From: JAFEBO01 sp044221315
GTDB taxonomy: Bacteria; Planctomycetota; Phycisphaerae; Phycisphaerales; UBA1924
Direction of reading: 5' to 3'
Assembly (NCBI GenBank): GCA_044221315.1
Contig: JBGAPK010000005.1
Coordinates: 124,001 to 188,000 of the forward strand
Length of the DNA stretch: 64,000 bases
Positions 9,330-16,461 of this stretch are shown here, piece after piece. Both the position numbers and the translations under genes were made by a program. The stretch's first letter is position 1. Each line of letters starts with the position of its first letter. The notes below the pieces were generated by a model. It was not told the origin of the DNA, made no database searches, and worked only from the letters and a program-made list of their open reading frames with translations.

Positions 9330-9494
9330 GCGACCGCCGTGCCGGGCCCGGGAGGCTTGGTTGCGCTGATTTCGTTGCTCGCGCGGCGGAGGCGATGCGA
9401 CCCCGGCGCGAAGGAGGAGTCGCCGACAGCCAAGAACCACGCACGAAGATCGGGCAGATTTTGGCGGAACTTAGACGCGCCGGGCGAAACCTGA
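9330..9494 (+). pseudogene. Possible relic of a PEP-CTERM-like sorting tail
   Basis: Downstream of the beta-helix protein and in the same frame as it, the translation reads AVPGPGGLVALISLLARRRR (9336-9395). This is a V-P-x-P motif, a hydrophobic stretch and an Arg cluster, the shape of a PEP-CTERM-like C-terminal sorting signal. It runs on to a stop at 9494. No start codon with a ribosome site or preceding protein body is present, so it looks like the decayed 3' end of a lost gene or an unused alternative tail. In GC-rich DNA a chance match is possible. The rest of the 360-base gap 9213-9572 shows nothing else. Confidence 0.35.
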
Positions 9495-9572
9495 GCCGGG
9501 CCAGCGGCGGATGGAATGCGAGCCTTCGGAGCGCAGTGCGGGAACCGCTGCGGGACAGACTCGCGAACGAAA

Positions 9573-9645
9573 TGGAGCGGAGGAGACTCGAACTCCCGAC
9601 ATCCAGCTTGCAAAGCTGGCGCTCTACCAACTGAGCTACCGCCCC
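9573..9645 (-). tRNA. tRNA-Ala (anticodon TGC)
   Basis: The minus strand folds as a standard 73-nt tRNA. The acceptor stem is GGGGCGG paired with CCGCTCC, including the G3:U70 wobble pair that is the identity element of alanine tRNAs. The D arm is GCTC-AGTTGGTA-GAGC. The anticodon stem CCAGC/GCTGG encloses TTTGCAA, so the anticodon is TGC. The T arm is GGGAG-TTCGAGT-CTCCT. The discriminator base is A; the 3' CCA is not encoded (ATT follows). Neighbouring genes are on the plus strand, so it is probably transcribed alone. Confidence 0.97.
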
Positions 9646-9814
9646 CTGCCGCGCCGGGATGCCGGGGCGGGGAACGAGTTTACGCCGCGCTTCAGAGGCG
9701 GGATTATGTCGCGCTGGGTCCGCCCGTCGCGTCGTACGCGGGGATTCGCTAGACTCCGGCCGCGGATTTGACGGCAGGGTCGCTGGACGTGTGGGACATG
9801 GAAGGTCCGAGAGC

Positions 9815-10774
9815 ATGAAGATTCGCCAGAGTGATGCCCTTGGAGTGTTGCTGCTCGCGGTCGGGCTTGCGTGCACGGTCGCACAGGCGCAGGAGCCTTC
9901 GACGCGGCCGCGCCAGGACATTCAGGGCGCAGCGCCCGGGTTCGAACAGACTGATACCAAACTGACGGCGCAGCTCGATCTTTCGGCCAGCTATCGCATG
10001 CGGGGCGACCTGAGCGATACGACGGGCGATGTGCAGATCTTCCGGACGGGGATGGGGCTGACGCTGACGGCGCCGGTGATGACGCGCAACCGGCTGAGCG
10101 TTACGCTCGGGTCGGAGCAATCGTGGTATGACTTCTCATCCGGGGCGCTCCTGGTGAACGGCGACCCGCAGCCGTGGCGCCATATCCAGTCGTACACCGT
10201 CGGCGCGAACTTCTCGACGCAGTGGAACGAGACGATCTCAACGCTCATTCTCGGGAGCATCAACTTCGCCGGCGAGAACAGCGCGGCGTTCGAGAACGGA
10301 TTCACCGGCGGCGGCGGCGGGGCGTTCATCATCAAGTGCACGGAGAATTTCGACCTCACGGTGGGCGTGTTCGCGCGGTCCAAGCTCGGCGGGGGCGTGT
10401 ACGTCTTCCCGTTCGTCGGGATCGACTGGCGGATCACGGCGCAGTGGAGGCTTTCGAGCGAGAACCAACCGGGTTTGTACCTGAGTTACGCGTTGAGCGA
10501 GCAGTGGCGGTTCAGCCTCGGCGGTCGGTACGACTACAGCGAATTCCGGCTCGAGGACACCAACTTCACTCCCAACGGTATCGGCAGCGACGAGCGTGTG
10601 CCGATCACCTTCGGGGTGGACTGGACGCCGATGCCGAACCTGACGTTGCAGGGGCGCATCGGCGCGATGGTGTACGAAAAACTCCAGCAGCGCAATTCGC
10701 AGCGCGACGTGCTGGGCAGTTCGACCGTCACGCCCGCCATGTATTTCAGCGGCGGACTCGTGCTGAAATTCTGA
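9815..10774 (+). CDS. Outer-membrane beta-barrel-like protein, DUF6268-like
   Basis: The ATG at 9815 gives 319 residues with a signal peptide ending near AQAQ (VLLLAVGLACTVAQAQ). The mature part alternates polar and hydrophobic residues in strand-length segments (LSASYRMRGDLSDTTGDVQI, RLSVTLGSEQSWYDFSSG, QWRFSLGGRYDYSEF) and ends in Phe (GGLVLKF), as outer-membrane barrels do. Such planctomycete proteins are usually annotated only as hypothetical or DUF6268-like; the specific family name is my recollection and unverified. Its TGA directly abuts the stop of the convergent cyclophilin gene. Transport or adhesion roles cannot be chosen from sequence. Confidence 0.65.
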   Translation: MKIRQSDALGVLLLAVGLACTVAQAQEPSTRPRQDIQGAAPGFEQTDTKLTAQLDLSASYRMRGDLSDTTGDVQIFRTGMGLTLTAPVMTRNRLSVTLGSEQSWYDFSSGALLVNGDPQPWRHIQSYTVGANFSTQWNETISTLILGSINFAGENSAAFENGFTGGGGGAFIIKCTENFDLTVGVFARSKLGGGVYVFPFVGIDWRITAQWRLSSENQPGLYLSYALSEQWRFSLGGRYDYSEFRLEDTNFTPNGIGSDERVPITFGVDWTPMPNLTLQGRIGAMVYEKLQQRNSQRDVLGSSTVTPAMYFSGGLVLKF

Positions 10775-11776
10775 TCAACGCGGGACGGGGTTGGGCTCGG
10801 GTGCCGGCGCGGCCTTCGAGTCCGGGCGCGAGACGGGCGCCGGGCCGCTGCCGTAGGGCGGAGCATCCACGAGCTTGGCGGTCTTGATCTTGGGCATCGG
10901 GTCGATGGGACGTCCTTCGCCGGCGATCGGCACGTTGGAGAGCGCAACGATCACGTCGGCGCCCTTTACGGCCTGCCCGAAGGTGGTGTAACTGCCGTCG
11001 AGAAAAGCGGTTCCCTCCCTGCTGAGGCAGACAAAGACCTGCGAGCCGTTGCTGTTGGGGTCGCCCGAGCGCGCCATAGAGAGCACGCCGAAGTCGTGGG
11101 GCAGAGAACTCTGCTCCAGGTCGATCGCGTAGCCGGGACCGCCGCCGCCGGTGGCGGTTGGATCGCCGACCTGGATGACGAAGGGCTGGCCGTTGGCGAG
11201 TTTCGGAACGATGCGGTGGAAGACGACATCGGTATAGAAGCCGCCGTCTGCCAACTGACGGAAATTCCACGCGGTATTCGGCGCGACATCGGGGCGGAGG
11301 CGGAACTCGATGATGCCCTTGTCGGTGTCGAGCACGACGTCCTTGTCGATGTAGATCCGAAGACCTGTATAGACATCGGCGCCGCCGGAGAAGACCGGCT
11401 TGCCGCCGGGGCCGTTGGTGGCCACCTTGGGATTCGTGAGCGGCTGAAGAACGAGTGCGGGTCCGATCTTCTCGCCGCCAACGGAAAGCTGCGCGTAAAG
11501 AAGCGTGGGGGTCTTGGTGTTCCAGAGATTGGGGAAGAGCGTGGCCAGATTGACCTTGCCGGGAAGCACGGACGCGGTGGCGGCCTTTTCGGCGGTTACG
11601 GGGCGGAGCAGGTCGATGACGGCCTCTCCCTCCTTGCCGGAAGGGACGGTCACCTGGATGGGGATTTCACGGTTGATGCCGTAATAGAGCCGCTCGGGGG
11701 TGAGCTGAGCGTGGGCCGAGAAGGCGAACAGGGCGCACGACACGAGCTGCAGAGTCCCAATCGTCGCAGATTTCAT
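10775..11776 (-). CDS. Secreted cyclophilin-type peptidyl-prolyl cis-trans isomerase
   Basis: The ATG at 11776 gives 333 residues with a signal peptide (MKSATIGTLQLVSCALFAFS-AHA). After an N-terminal domain of about 140 residues comes a cyclophilin domain: GIIEFRLRPDVAPNTAWNF, FYTDVVFHRIVP (catalytic Arg in FHR), IQVGDPTATGGGGPGY, GSQVFVCL and LDGSYTTFGQ. It should catalyse proline isomerisation in the periplasm and so assist secreted-protein folding, which suits this exoprotein-rich region. The N-terminal domain is unassigned. A Pro/Ala-rich tail ends the protein. It lies 42 bp downstream of the prepilin-like gene on the same strand, probably cotranscribed. Confidence 0.88.
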   Translation of the reverse strand: MKSATIGTLQLVSCALFAFSAHAQLTPERLYYGINREIPIQVTVPSGKEGEAVIDLLRPVTAEKAATASVLPGKVNLATLFPNLWNTKTPTLLYAQLSVGGEKIGPALVLQPLTNPKVATNGPGGKPVFSGGADVYTGLRIYIDKDVVLDTDKGIIEFRLRPDVAPNTAWNFRQLADGGFYTDVVFHRIVPKLANGQPFVIQVGDPTATGGGGPGYAIDLEQSSLPHDFGVLSMARSGDPNSNGSQVFVCLSREGTAFLDGSYTTFGQAVKGADVIVALSNVPIAGEGRPIDPMPKIKTAKLVDAPPYGSGPAPVSRPDSKAAPAPEPNPVPR

Positions 11777-11818
11777 GCGCGGAGGGTAGGACGCAACAGA
11801 TTGATGGGACACCACCGA

Positions 11819-12616
11819 CTACTTCGGGCTGTCGAGGACGTATCCGATGGTCTGGTCCATGACCGGCCAGGCTTCGCCGACGTTGTTGTCGCGATTGCCG
11901 GCCTTGGAAATCGTGGTGATGATCTTCTTGTCGTTGTCTGCCAACCACAGCACGGAGAGATCGCCCCTCATGACATTCAGGCCGACCTTGTGGCTGAAAT
12001 CGGCGACGGACGCGAGCCCGTCGGAGATCAGCGCACCGCTGGCGGCCTCGGCCTGGGTGTTGAGCAGGCGGCTGCCGTCGGCCAGGGCGCCGCGGAACTG
12101 GAAGTTGCCGACGATCGTCCCGGGAGTGCCGGCCCACTGCGGGGCGTATTTCGAGAACGGGTTGCTGCCGCGGTGCGACGGGCAGTAGAAGATCTTGGGC
12201 GCGAGGAGGTACTCACGCGAGAAGAGAAGACCCAGCCCGTCGTAGTCCGACGCTCGTGGTTTGCGTGTTCCGCCCGACTCATCCACCCGCAAGGTCATGG
12301 TGGACGCGGCTCGTCCGCCGGTGCCGGTGGCGGTGACGAACTGGGTGCGAGGGAGGAACTGGAAGTTGTCGGAGGCGTACATGGAGACGCCGATCGAGAC
12401 CTGCCGCATGTTGGAGCGGCACATCACCCTGCGAGTTGCTTCGTTGATCTTGGCGATGGACGGCAGGAGGAGTCCGATCAGGATCCCGATAATCATCACC
12501 GACACCATCAGGTCGATGAGGGTGAACGCGGCGCGCGCGGCAAATCCTCGCGCTCTTTTTGGCGCGCCAATGAGACCAATATGGGTCTCGCGATCCCGCA
12601 CGGTCACCTCCGCCAC
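11819..12616 (-). CDS. Prepilin-type N-terminal methylation-domain protein (pseudopilin-like)
   Basis: A 265-residue protein (GTG start) with a type IV prepilin-like leader: a basic stretch (KRARGFAARAA) and then FTLIDLMVSVMIIGILIGL. Pilin signals normally read G^FTLIE; here the residue before the cut is Ala and position +5 is Asp instead of Glu, so processing may be unusual. The C-terminal globular part contains NMRQVSIGVSMYASDN, as in the many planctomycete pseudopilin-like proteins of the DUF1559 type. Such proteins form minor pilins or type II secretion-like structures, but many have no known role. It precedes the cyclophilin gene and is divergent from the ECF sigma gene. Confidence 0.75.
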   Translation of the reverse strand: MAEVTVRDRETHIGLIGAPKRARGFAARAAFTLIDLMVSVMIIGILIGLLLPSIAKINEATRRVMCRSNMRQVSIGVSMYASDNFQFLPRTQFVTATGTGGRAASTMTLRVDESGGTRKPRASDYDGLGLLFSREYLLAPKIFYCPSHRGSNPFSKYAPQWAGTPGTIVGNFQFRGALADGSRLLNTQAEAASGALISDGLASVADFSHKVGLNVMRGDLSVLWLADNDKKIITTISKAGNRDNNVGEAWPVMDQTIGYVLDSPK

Positions 12617-12762
12617 GAGCGTCCTCTGTCCTCGTGGACCCCTGTACGCTACCAGAATCGACCCGAGTCCGCAATACCTTTTCGAGTACTCGGACCTTTT
12701 CCGACATCAGGGGGGTAAATGCCTTACAATACCCGATCAGGATTCACCCCTGACCCGCAGGA

Positions 12763-12866
12763 ATTCGTACGAATGGGGCTTGCGAAAAGGTCGGAAATCG
12801 ACGAATCTGGCATCTTGTTCGGGATTCTTCCCGTACCGGATTTCGCGGGTGAGATCTGCACCCGCG
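12763..12866. promoter_or_regulatory. Palindrome and hairpin in the leader of the ECF sigma factor gene
   Basis: The 290-bp divergent gap before the ECF sigma gene holds several symmetrical elements. A perfect 12-bp palindrome, ATTCGTACGAAT, lies at 12763-12774. A perfect 8-bp stem CGCGGGTG/CACCCGCG with a 7-nt loop lies at 12844-12866, 40 nt before the start codon. An inverted pair GACCTTTTC (12693-12701) and GAAAAGGTC (12784-12792) brackets the palindrome. A weak CCGACA-18-TACAAT promoter-like pair sits at 12701-12730. Binding proteins and function are unknown; these are candidate operator and mRNA-structure elements. Confidence 0.4.
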
Positions 12867-12906
12867 GGATTCGTGTCTGTTGGAATTTCAGGTCGAGGTC
12901 TCGGCC

Positions 12907-13491
12907 ATGGCCGACAGGCGAATCAATCGAGAGCAGGCCGCTCAGGACATCGCTTTGATGCAGCGCGTGGCTGCGGGCGACGAGAGGGCGGTGGCCGAGT
13001 TGTACGACCGGTTTGGCAGCCTCGTCTACAAAATGGCATTCCAGTCGATGCCAACGAGGGTCGAGGCGGAAGATGCGGTTCAGGAGATCTTTGTCCGCCT
13101 CTGGAAGACGGCCGACCGGTATGACTCGGAGCGTGCCGCGCTGGTGACCTGGGTGATGTTGATTTCGCGGAGGCAGTTGGTTGATCGGATGAGAAGGAGC
13201 CGGGCGAGGATCAAGCCCGGAGTGCTGGATGAATCGACTCCGGTGCCGTCGATGGTGCCCGGGGAAGACCGCTCGGTCGGCGAGCGGGAAGAGAACATGA
13301 AAGAAATGCTCCGGAGGATCGATGCCCTGCCGGAGTTGCAAAGGACCGTTGTGAAGCGTGCGTATTTGGGGGGCCAGACGTTGAGGCAGATCGGCGAAGA
13401 GCTGAACACGCCTCTGGGGACGATCAAATCAGCGCTCAGCCGGGCGTTGACGAGACTTCGTGAGAGGGGAAGCGAGGAATTTGCCGTATGA
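12907..13491 (+). CDS. ECF RNA polymerase sigma factor (SigK/RskA-system type)
   Basis: A 194-residue sigma-70-family protein of extracytoplasmic-function size. Region 2 spans the first ~90 residues (LYDRFGSLVYKMAFQ, AEDAVQEIFVRLWKTADRYD, LVTWVMLISRRQLVDRMRR). Region 4 lies in the last 60 (LPELQRTVVKRAYLGGQTLR, a helix-turn-helix, and LGTIKSALSRALTRLRE). The ATG at 12907 has GAGG 8 nt upstream; a TTG nine codons earlier is an alternative. Its stop overlaps the anti-sigma start as ATGA, so the two are translationally coupled. The pair probably forms an envelope-stress or redox switch in which the membrane anti-sigma holds this factor inactive. Confidence 0.92.
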   Translation: MADRRINREQAAQDIALMQRVAAGDERAVAELYDRFGSLVYKMAFQSMPTRVEAEDAVQEIFVRLWKTADRYDSERAALVTWVMLISRRQLVDRMRRSRARIKPGVLDESTPVPSMVPGEDRSVGEREENMKEMLRRIDALPELQRTVVKRAYLGGQTLRQIGEELNTPLGTIKSALSRALTRLRERGSEEFAV

Positions 13492-14300
13492 CGACCGAAG
13501 AACTCTTTGAAGCCGCTCAACTCGACGCGCTCGGCCTTTTGGACGAGCGGGAGCAGGCCGAATTCGAGGCGGCTTTCCAGGCCGCGGCACCGGGGATTCG
13601 CGCCCAACTCCGCGATGAACAGTCGCGGTTTGCGAGTCCGGACCGATTTCGTCTGAATGTGGAGCCGTCCGCGGATCTGCGTGGAAGAGTGCTCGCGGCG
13701 GTCAAGGCCGAGATTGCGGGCGTTGCCGGCTCGGTCCGAGCCCGCCTGCACGGCGCTGGTCGGGAACTTCCCACGGTGCACCCGGTTCGACGGGTAAGCC
13801 CGGCGTGGCGCGTTGCGACACTTGCGTGCGCAACTGCGGTGGTTGTTCTGTCGGTGCTGGTGACGCAGCAGAAGGCGCAGATGGCCGGGTTGGCCCTGGC
13901 GACTTCCGGCGATCAGACCATCAACAAGCTCATCGACATGTTCGGGCCGTCGGATCTCACCGCCGCCGTCTTCGATTCCGACACCAAGAAGATGCCTCTG
14001 TCGGCCGTCGCCTCTGATTTCAAGGGCGAGGCCGCGATCTGGTACAACGCCAAGACGCAGTCCGGCCGATTGTTCTGCCGCAACATCGCGCCGGCGTCGA
14101 ATGAGACGATCCGGCTGGTCGCCGTGGATGACAACGGCAAGGTCACCAGCGAGATCGCGGAGTTTGCCTCCTCGGGCGAACTGATCACCCGGACCGTCTC
14201 GATGAGCGGGTTCAACCCCAAGCAGTTGGCGATCTATGTTGCGGCTAGGGGCCTGAAGGCTTCCGAGGGCCATCTGGTGATGGTCAGCGCGAGCGTCTGA
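13488..14300 (+). CDS. Membrane anti-sigma factor, RskA-like
   Basis: A 270-residue protein whose ATG overlaps the sigma factor's stop (ATGA). The N-terminal ~90 residues look like an anti-sigma domain (LDALGLLDEREQAEFEAAF). A single membrane helix follows near residues 107-122 (VATLACATAVVVLSVLV), then an extracytoplasmic domain of about 140 residues with the RskA-type fold pattern (AAIWYNAKTQSGRLFCRNI ... AIYVAARGLKASEGHLVMVS). No HxxxCxxC zinc motif is present, as is common in RskA. It should sequester the upstream ECF factor and respond to an external cue. A rho-independent terminator follows 27 bp after the stop. Confidence 0.87.
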   Translation: MTTEELFEAAQLDALGLLDEREQAEFEAAFQAAAPGIRAQLRDEQSRFASPDRFRLNVEPSADLRGRVLAAVKAEIAGVAGSVRARLHGAGRELPTVHPVRRVSPAWRVATLACATAVVVLSVLVTQQKAQMAGLALATSGDQTINKLIDMFGPSDLTAAVFDSDTKKMPLSAVASDFKGEAAIWYNAKTQSGRLFCRNIAPASNETIRLVAVDDNGKVTSEIAEFASSGELITRTVSMSGFNPKQLAIYVAARGLKASEGHLVMVSASV

Positions 14301-14327
14301 ACGGGGCAACCCGGATTGATCCGAACG

Positions 14328-14351
14328 ACCGCCCGCCTGTCGGGCGGTTTT
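14328..14351 (+). terminator. Rho-independent terminator of the ECF sigma/anti-sigma operon
   Basis: A perfect 8-bp stem, ACCGCCCG/CGGGCGGT, encloses the loop CCTGT and runs directly into TTTT. It lies 27 bp after the anti-sigma stop codon and 30 bp before the end of the convergent coiled-coil gene, so it may serve both directions, although the T-run favours the plus strand. Confidence 0.85.
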
Positions 14352-14381
14352 CATTGGCGCGGGAAGCGTATCGGACGCCGG

Positions 14382-16265
14382 TCATTCGTGAGGCTGGCGC
14401 TGCGTGGTGGTCGCTGCGGTGAACTCGGCCCACTTGGCCTCGTCGAGAACGTGGTCGATCTGCGACCCGAGCTCGAAGTCCTGCTTGGCCTTCGAGAGAC
14501 GGCCCCAGAGCAACGCGCCCAGCCCGAGTGTGAGCACGCCCGACGAAGCCATCAGAATGCCGGAGTACAGCAAGCGCTGGTCGTCGATCGGGCGGGCGCC
14601 GGCGGCGGCGGGCGCCTTGATGAGCGTGACCGCACCATCGGCGCGGCGCTCGCGGGCGGCGTTGGCATCGCTTGCGAGGGCGGTGGCGATGATGTCGAGC
14701 GCGCGTGCAGCCCGATCGGCGCCCGGGGCCCGCAATTCAAGAACGATGGTGCCCGGGGAGGGCGACTCGTGCGCAAAGGAACTGGTGAGGAGCGCACGGA
14801 CGGCGCCCGGCGTGCCGAGCGATTCGTACGAGCGGTGCTTCATCCGATCGGCGACGGCGTCAACGAACTGTGGTTCGGCCAGGGTTGCTTCGAGCGAGCG
14901 CTTCCACTCGTCGAACTCGGCGTCGGAGAGGTCGCGACCGCGCCCGTCGGCCGCGATCTCGACGCGGGCCGCGAACGTGCCGGGGAGGACCTGGTTGACG
15001 ACCGCCCATGAGAGCGCTCCGAGGATCGCGAGGGTGAGGACGGTGTAGAGAGTGAGAGCGCCGGCGCGGCTTCCGGCCGCCCGGCGTGCCACGGCCGCGG
15101 CCGCGGTGTCGAGTTGGCGCTTGGTGGCGGCGAGCTGCGCACGCTGCGAGAGCACCTGCTCGCATTGCTCGAACCGCTTGGAGAGCACCTCGCTCGCTCG
15201 GCGGACCTTCGTCACCTGGTCGCGCAGAATGGCGCGGCAGCGCTTGAGTCGTGCGCGACGCAAACCAGAGGCCGATTTTGATGGACCCGCGGACCGGGCC
15301 TTTTCGAGAGCCGCGGCAAGGTCTGCGGCACGCTTCTGTTCCTTCGCGCGGGCCGCCTTCTCGTTGGCGAGGCATTCCTTCAGTTCGGCGACATCGGCCT
15401 GGATCTGCTCCGGTTTGGCGCCGGTCTGCTGGATCGATTCGGTGAGACGGTGGACGTGCGAGCGTTCGACCGCGAGCAACTGCTCGTACTCTGCCAGCAC
15501 TTCCTCCTGAGCGGCGCAGCGCCGGGCGATCGCCTCGAGGTCGCGCCGGGCTTGTTCGCCGGCCTCGATCTCCGCCGCCAGTCGGCCGGCGGTCTCGGTA
15601 TCGGCTCGCGACTGGGCGTTGGCCTGTTCCGCAATGCGACGGTCCAGTTCTGCCTGCCGGCGGGTTATCTCCGCATCGCGTGCGGAGAGCGCTCCGGCTA
15701 TCCCGGATTCCTGCGACGCCAGCTCCTGCTCACGCTGCTTGATCTGCTCGGCGGCGCTTACCAGCGCGGCCCGGCCCGATTCAATCTCGGTCTTTTCCTT
15801 TTCCAGATCGGCCTGGAGTTGGGCCAGTTCGCCGGCGAACGCGTCCAGTTCGGCGGCGATGGTTTTCGATTTTTCTGATTCGGCCTCGCGCGCGCGGGCG
15901 GCTTCCTCAAGAGCCCGACGCTGCGATTCGGCCTCGGCCTGTCGGGCCTGGGTGTCGGCAGCGGCGCGATCGAGCGCTTCCTGCTGTTGCCTGAGCTTCT
16001 GGAGCGCGGTTTCGAGTTCGCGGGCCCGTTCGTCCGCGGCCGCTCTGGCCCGTGCCAATTCCTCGTCACGCTGGGACAGCTCGGTCTCACGCCCCATCAG
16101 CCGTGTCTGGGCCTCGACGAGCTTGGCCTCGAGTTCGCGGCGCTCCTCATAGAGCCGTTTGAGCCCTTGCAGGCTGCGCTCAAGATCGCTCAGCGCGCCC
16201 AACGCGTCGCCGGTGCTCTCACTCAACTGCGGGGCTGTGGGGTTGGCGGATGCTTCCTGGCTCAT
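14382..16265 (-). CDS. Long coiled-coil membrane protein with Wzz-like two-helix topology
   Basis: The ATG at 16265 gives 627 residues. About residues 20-395 are one long, charged Ala/Glu/Gln/Arg-rich coiled coil (ELEAKLVEAQTRLMGRETEL, EKEKTEIESGRAALVSAAEQ), predicted cytoplasmic. Then come two membrane helices, about 402-425 (LYTVLTLAILGALSWAVVN) and 564-585 (YSGILMASSGVLTLGLGALL), flanking an exported domain of ~140 residues with a pattern like chain-length determinants (SSFAHESPSPGTIVLELRAP, ALDIIATALASDANAARER). In Wzz/GumC proteins this layout controls polysaccharide chain length, but the long N-terminal coil is not typical and no glycosyltransferase is nearby. The assignment is structural resemblance, not a secure homology. 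Confidence 0.6.
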   Translation of the reverse strand: MSQEASANPTAPQLSESTGDALGALSDLERSLQGLKRLYEERRELEAKLVEAQTRLMGRETELSQRDEELARARAAADERARELETALQKLRQQQEALDRAAADTQARQAEAESQRRALEEAARAREAESEKSKTIAAELDAFAGELAQLQADLEKEKTEIESGRAALVSAAEQIKQREQELASQESGIAGALSARDAEITRRQAELDRRIAEQANAQSRADTETAGRLAAEIEAGEQARRDLEAIARRCAAQEEVLAEYEQLLAVERSHVHRLTESIQQTGAKPEQIQADVAELKECLANEKAARAKEQKRAADLAAALEKARSAGPSKSASGLRRARLKRCRAILRDQVTKVRRASEVLSKRFEQCEQVLSQRAQLAATKRQLDTAAAAVARRAAGSRAGALTLYTVLTLAILGALSWAVVNQVLPGTFAARVEIAADGRGRDLSDAEFDEWKRSLEATLAEPQFVDAVADRMKHRSYESLGTPGAVRALLTSSFAHESPSPGTIVLELRAPGADRAARALDIIATALASDANAARERRADGAVTLIKAPAAAGARPIDDQRLLYSGILMASSGVLTLGLGALLWGRLSKAKQDFELGSQIDHVLDEAKWAEFTAATTTQRQPHE

Positions 16266-16461
16266 CGCGTTCTCTCGGCGCTCGCGCGGCGATCGCGCCC
16301 GCCGCGCCCGCGGCGGACCTTCTCCGACAATTCGCTTATCGGCACCTCCGGGGGCTCTCTGAAGCAGCCCCCGCACAAGTTGAGAAGAATGCACGGACAT
16401 TGCTTCCACGAGCCCTCGGAGGGGCGGGAAGGGGCGATTCGGAGCTGGGAAGATCGGCGGC

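Noticed and set aside
11096..12718. 540-codon plus-strand frame across the cyclophilin and prepilin genes
   Set aside because: Spans two good minus-strand genes and contains no motif of its own.
16376..16461. Terminator after the protease array (GCCCT/GGGGC hairpin near 16410)
   Set aside because: Stem is short with a G-U pair and no T-run follows, so I do not call it.
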